Positions 44,119 to 53,049 are shown, counted from the stretch's first letter. The stretch is 61,542 nt of DNA from an uncultured Bacteroides sp. (GCA_945965395.1 CAMFND010000107.1:1-61542), one strand, 5' to 3'. Numbers and translations are program-made. The notes: generated by a model from the letters alone, not told the origin.

Positions 44119-45099
44119 ATGTACATGAACAAAATTGACTTAATAAAGCAGCCTGTAGAAAAAGAATTAGAGGAATTCAGAGGGCTTTTTGAAAACTCTT
44201 TGACGAGTACAGACCCTCTTTTGGGAGAGGTGTTGGCTTACATCAAGAAGCGGAGTGGAAAGATGATGCGTCCTATTCTGGTGATGCTGACGGCAAAATT
44301 GTTCGGTACATTAAATCAGTCAACATTTCATGCAGCCCTGTCGCTTGAACTGCTTCATACGGCTAGTCTGATACACGATGACGTGGTAGATGAGAGTGAT
44401 AAGCGCAGGGGACAGTCTTCTGTAAATGCAATCTACAATAACAAGGTTTCCGTATTAGTAGGTGATTACATGCTGGCCACCAGCTTAAAGCATGCCGCAC
44501 TGACCGGTAAGGTGGAGCTGGTAGAATTAGTAGCTACTTTAGGACAGGAATTATCGGAAGGAGAAATTCTGCAGTTAGGAAATATTGGGAGGGAAGATTT
44601 TGCTGAGGAGGCATATTTCGATGTCATCCGGAAAAAGACAGCCGCTTTGTTTAAAGCCAGTTCACAGAGTGGAGCCGTATCAGTAGGAGCTGTGCAGGAA
44701 GAGGTAATGAGAGCCGGTTTGCTGGGTGAAATGATTGGTATTGCCTTCCAGATAAAGGACGACATCTTTGATTATTTTGAGAGCCCGGAGCTCGGTAAGC
44801 CTACAGGAAACGATATGCTGGAAGGAAAACTCACACTTCCTGCCTTGTATGTACTGAACCAGTCAGAGGATGATAGCTTGAAGCAGACTGCTTTGAAGAT
44901 ACGTTCCTTGGAAGCTTCAAAAGAAGAAATAACGACCTTTGTAGAAACTGTGAAAGAAAAGGGAGGAATTGAATACGCCACCCGCATGATGTATGAGTTC
45001 CGCAATAAGGCGCTGGCCTTGGTTCCCGCTTCGGTCGATTCCAGCCTGAAAGAAGCTTTGAGCGCTTATATCGATTATGTAATTGAACGAAATAAATGA
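44119..45099 (+). CDS. Polyprenyl diphosphate synthase
   Basis: A 326-residue trans-prenyltransferase. The first aspartate-rich motif is DDVVDESDKRRG (DDxxD) and the second is IKDDIFDYF (DDxxD-like). KKRSGKMMRPILVML matches the substrate-binding region. It adds isopentenyl units to make a long-chain diphosphate, most likely the menaquinone side chain used by the fumarate reductase encoded at the right end of the window. Chain length cannot be read off safely. The start is ATG 44119 (MYMNK) or 44125 (MNK). Confidence 0.92.
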   Translation: MYMNKIDLIKQPVEKELEEFRGLFENSLTSTDPLLGEVLAYIKKRSGKMMRPILVMLTAKLFGTLNQSTFHAALSLELLHTASLIHDDVVDESDKRRGQSSVNAIYNNKVSVLVGDYMLATSLKHAALTGKVELVELVATLGQELSEGEILQLGNIGREDFAEEAYFDVIRKKTAALFKASSQSGAVSVGAVQEEVMRAGLLGEMIGIAFQIKDDIFDYFESPELGKPTGNDMLEGKLTLPALYVLNQSEDDSLKQTALKIRSLEASKEEITTFVETVKEKGGIEYATRMMYEFRNKALALVPASVDSSLKEALSAYIDYVIERNK

Positions 45100-45105
45100 T
45101 TTATA

Positions 45106-45144
45106 AAAAATCCCCTTTCTTCGATGAAGAGAGGGGATTTTTTA
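45106..45144. terminator. Bidirectional terminator between polyprenyl synthase and deoC
   Basis: Arms AAAAATCCCCT and AGGGGATTTTT between convergent genes, with a loop that itself pairs (TTC/GAA). Confidence 0.85.
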
Positions 45145-45164
45145 TGTCCTTATGTGAAGCTTTT

Positions 45165-46106
45165 TTAGAAGAACTTGGTTTCACTTCCTACAATGTCCGA
45201 AAGCAATAAGTTGGCCATGCGGCTTGTACCTAGACGGAACAGCTCGTTGGTTAGCCATTCTTCTCCTAACAGCTCTTTTACGATGGTATAGTACACCAGT
45301 GCGTCGTGCACGGAGTTAATGCCTCCAGCGGGCTTAAATCCTACTTTACGTCCGGTTTCCAGAAAGTATTCCTTGATGGCCTGGCACATTATGTAAGCAG
45401 CTTCCGGTGTAGCAGCCGGACTTTCTTTTCCGGTAGAAGTCTTGATAAAGTCAGCTCCTGAATACATGGAAAGGATAGAAGCTTTCTTGATATTCGAAGC
45501 ACTTCCTAATGCGCCTGTTTCCAGGATAACTTTTAAATGCTTGTTGCCGCATACTTCTTTCAGCTCTTCGATTTCGTCGCACATGCCTTCGTAGTCACCG
45601 CTCAGGAATTTGCTCACAGATATCACAATGTCAATTTCGTCTGCGCCACTATGAATGGCCATGGCAGTTTCGGCCACTTTCACTTCGATGAAAGTCTGTG
45701 ACGAAGGGAAGCCTCCCGATACGCAGGCAATCTTTACATCGTCTGCCTCCAGTGTATCGTTGACGATTTCAGCCATGTTGGGATATACACAGATAGCTGC
45801 CACATTCTTCAGGTCAGGGTAGCGGTCGACAAACTCATTGACCTTTTCCGTGAATTTCATCACGCTTGTCTCGCTGTCTGTACATTTCAGCGTAGTCAAG
45901 TCAATACAATTGAAAAGAAATTTCTTTACTTCCTTCGTATCGTTTTCTTCCAGGTGCTTTTCGATGAGACGGGCTGTCTTCTCCGCAATTTCATCGTCCT
46001 TCAGATTCGTTTGATATTTACTCAACGCATCTTCGTACTTGTTGTACTGGTTCTCTTCTTCGTGCGTGTGTTCGCATCCGCACGCATGTTCGTGATTAGG
46101 ATTCAT
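45165..46106 (-). CDS. deoC: Deoxyribose-phosphate aldolase
   Basis: A 313-residue class I aldolase cleaving 2-deoxyribose 5-phosphate to glyceraldehyde 3-phosphate and acetaldehyde. The Schiff-base lysine is in FIKTSTGKESPAATPEA, and the second key lysine is in VGFKPAGGI. KVILETGALG is also conserved. An N-terminal extension of roughly 60 residues starts with a His/Cys cluster (HEHACGCEHTHEE), which could bind metal. It is the last gene of a minus-strand run, 5 bases after the mazG-like gene. Confidence 0.94.
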   Translation of the reverse strand: MNPNHEHACGCEHTHEEENQYNKYEDALSKYQTNLKDDEIAEKTARLIEKHLEENDTKEVKKFLFNCIDLTTLKCTDSETSVMKFTEKVNEFVDRYPDLKNVAAICVYPNMAEIVNDTLEADDVKIACVSGGFPSSQTFIEVKVAETAMAIHSGADEIDIVISVSKFLSGDYEGMCDEIEELKEVCGNKHLKVILETGALGSASNIKKASILSMYSGADFIKTSTGKESPAATPEAAYIMCQAIKEYFLETGRKVGFKPAGGINSVHDALVYYTIVKELLGEEWLTNELFRLGTSRMANLLLSDIVGSETKFF

Positions 46107-46111
46107 ATACT

Positions 46112-46432
46112 TTATAGTTTAGGGTTGTTTTTATGTCTTTCCTTGTCTCGGCTGGTTTTCTTCTCCAGGTTCTTTCTGAACGCTTCCGTCAGGTCCACAC
46201 CCGTCTGGTTGGCCAGACAGAGCAACACCCAGAGCACGTCGGCCATTTCATCGCCCAAGTCTGTTTTTTCACCTGCCTTGAACGACTGGTCGCCGTAGGT
46301 GCGTGCCATGATGCGTGCCAGTTCACCCACTTCTTCTGTGAGCACAGCCATATTGGTCAGCTCACTGAAGTACCTTACTCCGTACGTTTTTATCCATTCG
46401 TCTACGGTCTTCTGTGCTTTTTCCAGTGTCAT
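46112..46432 (-). CDS. MazG-like nucleotide pyrophosphohydrolase
   Basis: A 106-residue all-helical protein of the MazG superfamily. The metal-binding motif EExxE is seen in TEEVGELARI and is completed by DLGDEMADVLWVLL (ExxD-type). Such enzymes remove pyrophosphate from non-standard NTPs. It is a single-domain form, half the size of E. coli MazG. It lies between dtd (2 bases) and deoC (5 bases), and the three are surely cotranscribed. With dtd and uvrC it makes a small cluster of quality-control functions. Confidence 0.88.
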   Translation of the reverse strand: MTLEKAQKTVDEWIKTYGVRYFSELTNMAVLTEEVGELARIMARTYGDQSFKAGEKTDLGDEMADVLWVLLCLANQTGVDLTEAFRKNLEKKTSRDKERHKNNPKL

Positions 46433-46434
46433 GG

Positions 46435-46887
46435 TTATTCCTTGTTTTTGGTGTCCATGCAGATGGTCACCGGTCCGTTGTTCAATAATTCTACCTTCAT
46501 GTCGGCCCCGAACTCACCGGTTCCCACTTCTTTTCCCAGGGCAATGCTCAATTCATTGCAGAAGTATTCGTACAGAGGAACGGCAATTTCATGTCCGGCA
46601 GCCCGGATGTAAGAGGGGCGGTTTCCCTTCTTGGTCGAAGCCATCAGTGTGAACTGGCTTACCACCAAGATTTCTCCCTGCATATCCAGAATGGACTTGT
46701 TCATTACGCCATTCTCATCGTCAAACACACGGAGATTGACAATCTTCTTGCAGAGCCAGTCTGCATCTTCCTGCGAGTCGGCAGCTTCAATGCCGAGCAG
46801 AATCATGAAGCCTTCTTTGATGGCCGATTTACAAATTCCGTCAATGGTCACGGATGCGTGTGTCACGCGTTGTATAACTACTCTCAT
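46435..46887 (-). CDS. dtd: D-aminoacyl-tRNA deacylase
   Basis: A 150-residue DTD that hydrolyses D-amino acids (and glycine mischarged on tRNA-Ala) from tRNA. The two active-site motifs are present: VVSQFTLMAST (SQFTL) and NNGPVTICMDT (the NxGPVT cis-Pro motif). The length is exactly typical. It starts MRVVIQRV, ends 2 bases before mazG, and follows uvrC by 33 bases. Confidence 0.96.
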   Translation of the reverse strand: MRVVIQRVTHASVTIDGICKSAIKEGFMILLGIEAADSQEDADWLCKKIVNLRVFDDENGVMNKSILDMQGEILVVSQFTLMASTKKGNRPSYIRAAGHEIAVPLYEYFCNELSIALGKEVGTGEFGADMKVELLNNGPVTICMDTKNKE

Positions 46888-46920
46888 GTGATTCGTCTTG
46901 TTTCTACAAAAATAATCAAA

Positions 46921-48753
46921 TTATTTGGATTCCGACAGTGATTCCTTGACGCTTTTCGCCGCACTTTCTCCTATCACTTCGGCAATCTCTTCCAGGCTGG
47001 CTTGCCGGATGCGGGCCACACTCTTGAATGTTTTCAGCAAAGCTGTTTTCCGCTTGTCGCCGATGCCTTTGATATGGTCGAGGGCAGAGGCAATCTGGCT
47101 TTTGCTTCTTTTCTTCCGGTGGAAGGTGATGGCAAAGCGGTGCACCTCATCCTGAATATTTTCCAGCAGATGGAAAAGGGGAGTACCCTGCTTGATGCCG
47201 AGCGTCTGCGGCGGAAAACCAAACAGTACTTCCGACGTGCGGTGGCGGTTGTTCTTGGCAAGTCCCACAATGGGAATCTGCAGGTGTAACTCGTCTTCTA
47301 TCACCTGCCTTACCACTTCCATCTGGCCTTTCCCTCCATCCGTCAGAATGAGGTCGGGCAGTTCGCCCTGCTCTTCCAGAATACGGCTGTAGCGGCGGCG
47401 TACCACCTCCTGCATGGAAGCGTAATCATCCGGTCCTACCACCGTTTTGATAAGGTATTTCCGGTAGTCTTTTTTGCTGGGTTTGGCTTTCTTGAACACC
47501 ACGCAGGCGGCCACTGCATCCGAGCCTTGGATGTTGGAGTTATCAAAACACTCAATGTGGTTCGGCATTTTATCCAGTTGCAGCTGCGTCTGGATTTCTT
47601 TCATCAGCCGCACGCTCCGTTGCTCCGGATTCAGTTTCTCGGCCTGCTTCAGGCGGTCCACTTTATACTGCTTCACGTTCATCAGCGAAAGGTCGAGCAA
47701 GTGCTTCTTCTCGCCCTTTTTAGGAATCGTGAATGTCACGCCGCTCATTTCCATATCCAGTTCAAAAGGCACGATGATTTCCTTCGACGTGCTTTTATAA
47801 CGTTCGCGCATTTCCACGATACCCAATTGTAGCAGCTCTTCCTTGCTCTCGTTCATGCGCACTTTGTATTCGAAGGTGAAGGCTTGATTGATGCATCCGT
47901 TGGTAATGTGCAGGTAGTTGATGTACGCTGTGTTTTCGTCCGTTTCTATGGAGAATACGTCAATGTGATGAAGCACCGAACTCACCACTTCACTCTTGGC
48001 ACGATAGCTTTCAATGAGCATGTATTGCTCCTTGAGCTTTTGTGCTTCCTCAAACTTCATCTCTTCTGCCAGGCGTTTCATTTCCTCCATCAGCGCATTG
48101 CTTACCTTCTGGGTATTGCCTTTCAGCAGCTCCCTTGCCTGCGCTATCTGCTGCATGTATTCTTCGTGCGACTGCTTCCCGATGCAGGGCCCTTTGCAGT
48201 TCTTGATGTGGTACTCCAGGCAGACCTTGAACTTCCCCTGCGCAATGTTTTCGGGCGTCAGTGCCAGGTGGCAGGTACGGAGCGGATACAGCTTTTTAAT
48301 CAGCTCCAGCAAGGCCATCATGGAAGGCACGTGGCTGTATGGGCCAAAGTAATTCGAACCGTCGCGAATAATCTTCCGGGTCTTGTAGATGCGTGGAAAA
48401 TATTCGTTGCTGATGCAGATGGAAGGGTAGGTCTTGTCGTCCTTCAGCAGCACGTTGTATCTCGGCTTGTGTTTCTTGATCAGGTTATTCTCCAGCAGCA
48501 GGGCATCCTCTTCCGAGTTCACCACGATGTAGCGGATGTCGGCAATCTTGGAAACCAGCATGCGCGTCTTGGCCGACTGGTGATCCTTGGAAAAATAAGA
48601 ATAGACACGGCGCTTCAGATTCTTGGCTTTTCCCACGTAGATGATGACCCCTTCCTTGTTCAGGTATTGGTAGATGCCCGGACCTTCCGGAAGGTTCAAT
48701 ACGATTCCTTTCAGGTATTCACTGGTGTTGCTTGTCTTTTCTATTTCTTCCAT
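46921..48753 (-). CDS. uvrC: Excinuclease ABC subunit C
   Basis: A 610-residue nucleotide-excision-repair nuclease that makes both incisions with UvrAB. The GIY-YIG nuclease (residues about 20-105, with GPGIYQYL and IIYVGKAKNLKRRV) is followed by a UVR/UvrB-binding helix pair (about 200-240), the RNase H-like C-terminal nuclease (HIECFDNSNIQGSDAVA, DLILTDGGKGQ) and two helix-hairpin-helix motifs (HIKGIGDKRKTALL). All domains are intact. It starts 104 bases after the apt stop. Confidence 0.96.
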   Translation of the reverse strand: MEEIEKTSNTSEYLKGIVLNLPEGPGIYQYLNKEGVIIYVGKAKNLKRRVYSYFSKDHQSAKTRMLVSKIADIRYIVVNSEEDALLLENNLIKKHKPRYNVLLKDDKTYPSICISNEYFPRIYKTRKIIRDGSNYFGPYSHVPSMMALLELIKKLYPLRTCHLALTPENIAQGKFKVCLEYHIKNCKGPCIGKQSHEEYMQQIAQARELLKGNTQKVSNALMEEMKRLAEEMKFEEAQKLKEQYMLIESYRAKSEVVSSVLHHIDVFSIETDENTAYINYLHITNGCINQAFTFEYKVRMNESKEELLQLGIVEMRERYKSTSKEIIVPFELDMEMSGVTFTIPKKGEKKHLLDLSLMNVKQYKVDRLKQAEKLNPEQRSVRLMKEIQTQLQLDKMPNHIECFDNSNIQGSDAVAACVVFKKAKPSKKDYRKYLIKTVVGPDDYASMQEVVRRRYSRILEEQGELPDLILTDGGKGQMEVVRQVIEDELHLQIPIVGLAKNNRHRTSEVLFGFPPQTLGIKQGTPLFHLLENIQDEVHRFAITFHRKKRSKSQIASALDHIKGIGDKRKTALLKTFKSVARIRQASLEEIAEVIGESAAKSVKESLSESK

Positions 48754-48780
48754 GTTGTTGGGTTCTTGTCAGGGTGAATA

Positions 48781-48819
48781 CAGCCTTCTTTGAGGAGAGG
48801 TTTCCTGCAAAGAAGGCTG
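48781..48819 (-). terminator. Hairpin, probable terminator of apt
   Basis: Perfect 12-bp arms CAGCCTTCTTTG and CAAAGAAGGCTG with a 15-base loop, 38 bases after the apt stop. No T tract follows, so it could also be an attenuator or an mRNA-stabilising stem for apt. Confidence 0.6.
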
Positions 48820-48857
48820 CACAGTTGTTTCCCTTTCTGCAAGGGATTCGTCTCGTT

Positions 48858-49382
48858 TTATAGTTCTAAAAGGGTAGTGACTTCTACGTCCTTTTCGAAA
48901 GCGTTTCTTCCGTTCAGTCCTTTCAGCTCGATGACGAAGTTGACGTACGCTTTCTCCACGCCGCAGCGTTTTACCAGTCGGTAAGCTGCCGCCATGGTTC
49001 CGCCCGTAGCCAGCAAGTCGTCGTGCAACAATACCACGTCGTCTTTGCTGATGGCATCCTTGTGAAGCTGTATGGTGTCGGTTCCATACTCCTTGGCGTA
49101 AGTTTCTTCAATGACTTCAGCCGGCAACTTTCCGGGCTTGCGGGCCATGATGAATCCGGCTCCTAAGCGGGCAGCCAAGGCACCTCCCAAGATGAATCCT
49201 CTGGACTCGATACCTACCACTTTGGTAATCCCTTTGTCCTTGTACAGCTCATACAGTTCGTCTATCATGCCCTGCAAGCATTCCGCATTTTTGAACAGGG
49301 TAGTGACGTCGTAGAACAGAATTCCGGGCTTGGGAAAATCGGGTATTTCTCGAAGGTTTTTCTTTAATGTTTCTTTATTCAT
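48858..49382 (-). CDS. apt: Adenine phosphoribosyltransferase
   Basis: A 174-residue enzyme that salvages adenine to AMP using PRPP. The PRPP-binding motif is VVLLHDDLLATGGTM (residues about 116-130), and VVGIESRGFILGGALAARLG and RKPGKLPAEVIEETYAKEYG are the adenine and flexible-loop segments. Length is normal. A perfect parS site lies 33 bases upstream of its ATG. Confidence 0.96.
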   Translation of the reverse strand: MNKETLKKNLREIPDFPKPGILFYDVTTLFKNAECLQGMIDELYELYKDKGITKVVGIESRGFILGGALAARLGAGFIMARKPGKLPAEVIEETYAKEYGTDTIQLHKDAISKDDVVLLHDDLLATGGTMAAAYRLVKRCGVEKAYVNFVIELKGLNGRNAFEKDVEVTTLLEL

Positions 49383-49415
49383 ATCCAGTATTTTATGTGT
49401 GTTCCTTAAACAAAT

Positions 49416-49431
49416 TGTTTCACGTGAAACA
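49416..49431. promoter_or_regulatory. parS centromere site (ParB binding)
   Basis: TGTTTCACGTGAAACA is a perfect 16-bp palindrome and an exact match to the bacterial parS consensus, TGTTNCACGTGAAACA. It lies in the 58-base gap between mnmG and apt, 9 bases past the mnmG stop. ParB-CTP clamps load here and the ParA system moves the origin region. Only one copy is seen in the window, and parA/parB are not in it. Confidence 0.88.
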
Positions 49432-49440
49432 TACCTGACT

Positions 49441-51312
49441 TCATCGCCCTAAAAGTACTAACAGCACGTTGATGTCGCTGGGGGAAACTCCGGGGATGCG
49501 GCTGGCTTGTGCCAGGGTTTCCGGGTCTATCTTCACCAGCTTCTGGCGGGCTTCGGTCGACAGGGATTGTAGGTTCGCGTAGTCAAATTTGCCTTTGATT
49601 CGGATGGACTCCAGTCGGTGTATCTTGTCGGCAATCGTACGCTCCCGGTCGATATAGCCTTTGTACTTGATGCGGATTTCGGCTGCCTCGATTATCTCTT
49701 CTTTTCGGTCCTCGATTTTATCGAGTGCTGCCTGGAAGGCGGGGATATAAGGAGCGATATTTTCAATCGTAATCTGCGGACGGCTGATTAAATCAACCAG
49801 CTTGCATCCATGAGTAAGCGGAGCCGTTCCTAACTTTTCGAGGGCGTCGTTTATCTTTTCAGCCTTCACGGAGAAGGTGCTTACGAAGTTTACGATGCGG
49901 TCTATTTCGGCCCGTTTCTTTTGCAGGATTTCGTAGCGGTCGGCCTTCACCAGTCCTAGCAGATAAGCCCGTTCGGTCAGTCGCATGTCGGCGTCATCCT
50001 GACGGAGCAGGATACGGTATTCCGCTCTCGAAGTAAACATACGGTACGGCTCATCCACACCTTTGGTCACCAGGTCGTCAATCAGTACGCCGATGTAAGC
50101 TTCGTCGCGTCCCAGCACGAACGGCTCGCCACCGTGGCAGTTCAGGTGCGCGTTGATACCTGCAATGATACCCTGTCCGCCGGCTTCTTCGTATCCGGTT
50201 GTCCCGTTCACCTGTCCGGCAAAGAAGAGGTTTTTCACCATCTTCGATTCCAATGTATGCTTCAACTGTGTCGGGTCGAAGTAGTCGTATTCGATGGCAT
50301 ATCCCGGGCGGTACACCACCAGGTCTTTGAAGCAAGGAATCTTCTTCAGTGCCTCCAGCTGGATGTCCATCGGGAGTGAAGAAGAGAAGCCGTTCAGGTA
50401 AAGTTCCTGTGTGGTTTCACCTTCCGGTTCTAGGAACAACTGGTGTTGCGGCTTATCAGGAAAGGTCACGATTTTGGTTTCGATACTCGGACAGTAACGC
50501 GGTCCGATGCTCTGGATTTGTCCGTTGAAAAGGGGAGAGTCGGCCAGTCCTTTCCGGAGTGTGTCGTGCACCTCTTCGTTGGTAAAGCAGGTCCAGCATT
50601 GCAGCTGTTTCAGGTGGCGCGGTTCGCTGATAAACGAGAAGCGGTGGAAATCATTCTCGCCGTCCTGTGTGTCCATCAGGTCAAAGTGCACGCTCTTTCC
50701 GTCGATGCGCACCGGGGTACCCGTCTTCATGCGTCCGGCCGTAATGCCGTGGCGGGTGATGGATTCAGTCAGGTGATACGATGCCGGTTCCGCACAGCGT
50801 CCTCCTGCCAGCATCTTGTGTCCGATGTGCATCAGACCGTTCAGGAAAGTACCGGCAGTCAGCACCACACATTTGGCATGAAACGTCACTCCCCAGCAAG
50901 TCACCACGCCGGTCACTTCGCCATTCTCCACCAACAACTCTTCCACCGTATCTTGCCAGATATGCAGGTTGGGCAGGTTCTCCAGAATTTCTCTCCAGGC
51001 CCAGATAAATTTTCCTCGGTCGCACTGGGCGCGCGGACTCCACATGGCCGGTCCTTTGGAACGGTTCAGCATACGGAACTGGATGGCGGTCTTGTCTGTC
51101 ACCAGTCCCATGTATCCTCCCAAGGCGTCAATCTCTCTGACGATTTGTCCCTTGGCAATACCCCCTACGGCCGGGTTACAGCTCATCTGCCCGATTTTGT
51201 TCATGTCCATTGTAATCAGGCAGGTCTTTGAGCCCAGATTGGCTGCCGCAGCCGCTGCTTCACATCCGGCATGACCGGCTCCGATTACGATTACATCATA
51301 CTTGAAATCCAT
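49441..51312 (-). CDS. mnmG: tRNA uridine-5-carboxymethylaminomethyl enzyme MnmG
   Basis: A 623-residue FAD protein (formerly GidA) that, with MnmE, builds the cmnm5 group on wobble uridine 34. The FAD-binding motif VIVIGAGHAGCEAAAAAA is at residues 8-25. CNPAVGGIAKGQIVREIDALGG, PRYCPSIETKIVTFPDK and the GQVNGTTGYEEAAGQG block are characteristic, and the C-terminal MnmE-binding helices end in IPGVSPSDINVLLVLLGR. It has a -7 box at 51338-51345. Confidence 0.97.
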   Translation of the reverse strand: MDFKYDVIVIGAGHAGCEAAAAAANLGSKTCLITMDMNKIGQMSCNPAVGGIAKGQIVREIDALGGYMGLVTDKTAIQFRMLNRSKGPAMWSPRAQCDRGKFIWAWREILENLPNLHIWQDTVEELLVENGEVTGVVTCWGVTFHAKCVVLTAGTFLNGLMHIGHKMLAGGRCAEPASYHLTESITRHGITAGRMKTGTPVRIDGKSVHFDLMDTQDGENDFHRFSFISEPRHLKQLQCWTCFTNEEVHDTLRKGLADSPLFNGQIQSIGPRYCPSIETKIVTFPDKPQHQLFLEPEGETTQELYLNGFSSSLPMDIQLEALKKIPCFKDLVVYRPGYAIEYDYFDPTQLKHTLESKMVKNLFFAGQVNGTTGYEEAGGQGIIAGINAHLNCHGGEPFVLGRDEAYIGVLIDDLVTKGVDEPYRMFTSRAEYRILLRQDDADMRLTERAYLLGLVKADRYEILQKKRAEIDRIVNFVSTFSVKAEKINDALEKLGTAPLTHGCKLVDLISRPQITIENIAPYIPAFQAALDKIEDRKEEIIEAAEIRIKYKGYIDRERTIADKIHRLESIRIKGKFDYANLQSLSTEARQKLVKIDPETLAQASRIPGVSPSDINVLLVLLGR

Positions 51313-51337
51313 TAGCTTTTATGTTTTTAATCCTTTG

Positions 51338-51345
51338 CAAAAATA
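51338..51345 (-). promoter_or_regulatory. -7 box of mnmG
   Basis: TATTTTTG on the minus strand, about 25 bases before the mnmG ATG, in the 37-base gap after ybeY. Confidence 0.5.
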
Positions 51346-51349
51346 CGAA

Positions 51350-51772
51350 TTACATGAAATCTTTCCGCATTTCCAGTGCTTTGTTTTCTGCGGCTTCCAT
51401 GATTTCGCGTTCTCCCGGCCCCTTGTCATTGATGCCGCAAAGATGCAGTATGCCGTGTATGATTACGCGGTAGAGTTCCGTCTCATACGGCGCATTGAAC
51501 TGTTCGGCGTTGGTGCGTACCGTGTCCAGGCTGATGAACAAATCGCCCGACAGTTTCTTGCCTTCGCAGTAGTCGAACGTAATGATGTCCGTGTAATAAT
51601 CATGCTGCAAGTACTGGCGGTTCACCTCTAAGATCTTCTCGTCCGAACAGAAGATGTACGCTATTTCGCCCACCTTCTTGCCGTAGGTATCGGCCACGGC
51701 TTTGATCCATGCAGTCGTTTCGCGCTTCTTGATGGCGGGCATGTCTATGCCCTCTGTCTGATAACTAATCAT
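51350..51772 (-). CDS. ybeY: Endoribonuclease YbeY (rRNA maturation factor)
   Basis: A 140-residue zinc-dependent endoribonuclease involved in 16S rRNA 3'-end maturation. The zinc motif reads HGILHLCGINDKGPGE: the first two histidines of the HxxxHxxxxxH pattern are present, but the third position is Asp (IND) rather than His. I believe this replacement is common in Bacteroidetes; it still offers a metal ligand. It starts 8 bases after the upstream SpmA/B gene and is probably cotranscribed. Confidence 0.92.
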   Translation of the reverse strand: MISYQTEGIDMPAIKKRETTAWIKAVADTYGKKVGEIAYIFCSDEKILEVNRQYLQHDYYTDIITFDYCEGKKLSGDLFISLDTVRTNAEQFNAPYETELYRVIIHGILHLCGINDKGPGEREIMEAAENKALEMRKDFM

Positions 51773-51780
51773 AGCTTATG

Positions 51781-53013
51781 TTAATTGAAAAATAAATATC
51801 CGATGAAAATGGCAGCTAGTATTCCGGTAAAGTCGGCTATCAGTCCGCAGCTTAACGCATGCCTTGTACGCGTCACGCTGACGCTGCCGAAATACACCGC
51901 CAGAATATAAAATGTAGTATCCGTTGACCCCTGGAAGATGCAGGCCAGACGGCCGACAAACGAATCGGCTCCGTAGGTGCTCATGGCGTCCACCATCAGT
52001 CCGCGGGCCCCGCTACCGCTCAGCGGCTTCATCAGTGCCGTGGGCAGTGCGCCGACAAACTGGTCGTCTATTCCGCAACTCCGTACCACCCCGGCGATGC
52101 CCTGAATCAGAAAATCCATGGCGCCCGAAGCACGGAACACACCGATGGAAACCAGGATGGCCACCAAGTAAGGAATGATGCGCACGGCAGTAGAAAATCC
52201 CTCTTTGGCTCCCTCCACGAAGGCGTCGTATACATTGATTCTTTTCCGCATGCCCGACACGATAAAGCCGATGATGACAAGAAAGAGAAACACATTGGCA
52301 AAGGTGGTAGAGTAGAGGTCAATCTGTTCCCGGCTGAGCTGAAGGAAAAGCCAGATAATGCCTGCAATGAGCAGACTGGCTCCTCCGAGAAACAGCAGAA
52401 TAGTCCGGTTCAGCAGGTTGATGCGCTGGTACAGGCTGACCGCAATGATACCGGCCATCGTCGAAAAGAAAGTCGCCAGCAGAATCGGAACAAACACGTC
52501 CGTAGGCTGTGCGGCTCCCATCTGTGCCCGGTATACCATGATGCTGATGGGAATCAGTGTCAGTCCCGACGTGTTCAGCACTAAAAACATGATCATCGGG
52601 TTGCTGGCTGTATCCTTTCGTGGGTTCAGCTCCTGCAGTCCCTCCATGGCTTTCAGGCCGAGCGGTGTGGCCGCATTGTCCAGCCCCAGCATATTCGCTG
52701 CCAGGTTCATGAAAATACTTCCCGTCACCGGATGCCCTTTCGGAATCTCCGGAAACAGTTTTGAAAACAGCGGACTCAGCAGACGGGCGAAAAGCTGGAT
52801 AACGCCCCCTTTTTCTCCAATCTTCATGATGCCCAGCCAGAGCGACAACACCCCCGTCAGTCCCAATGAGATTTCGAACGCCGTTTTGGAAGAAGCAAAA
52901 GTAGAATTGATAATCTCCGGAAATACGGCCGTGTCGCCTAAAAATATGAGCTTGACCAGTGCCACCACGAAGGCCAGAAGGAAAAATGCAATCCAGATGT
53001 AGTTTAAAGCCAT
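51781..53013 (-). CDS. Fused SpmA/SpmB-type membrane protein
   Basis: A 410-residue polytopic membrane protein with two nucleoside-recognition ('gate') domains, at about residues 40-200 and 255-400, matching spore maturation proteins A and B joined in one chain. Motifs include GLDNAATPLGLKAMEGLQ and PSGSGARG-like LKPLSGSGARGLMVD, and DTTFYILAVYFGSV near the end. The organism type does not form spores, so the name reflects homology only; transport of a small molecule is the likely role. It is divergent from the DUF3810 gene. Confidence 0.88.
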   Translation of the reverse strand: MALNYIWIAFFLLAFVVALVKLIFLGDTAVFPEIINSTFASSKTAFEISLGLTGVLSLWLGIMKIGEKGGVIQLFARLLSPLFSKLFPEIPKGHPVTGSIFMNLAANMLGLDNAATPLGLKAMEGLQELNPRKDTASNPMIMFLVLNTSGLTLIPISIMVYRAQMGAAQPTDVFVPILLATFFSTMAGIIAVSLYQRINLLNRTILLFLGGASLLIAGIIWLFLQLSREQIDLYSTTFANVFLFLVIIGFIVSGMRKRINVYDAFVEGAKEGFSTAVRIIPYLVAILVSIGVFRASGAMDFLIQGIAGVVRSCGIDDQFVGALPTALMKPLSGSGARGLMVDAMSTYGADSFVGRLACIFQGSTDTTFYILAVYFGSVSVTRTRHALSCGLIADFTGILAAIFIGYLFFN

Positions 53014-53049
53014 TTCTATCTAAGTATAATTCATGATTAATCTGTGTTA

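Noticed and set aside
49416-49431. Relation of parS to the GAAAC/GTTTC arrays
   Set aside because: parS has GTTTC and GAAAC arms in the order GTTTCAC-GTGAAAC, while the array palindromes read GAAAC-4-GTTTC and lack the CACGTG centre. The likeness is superficial.
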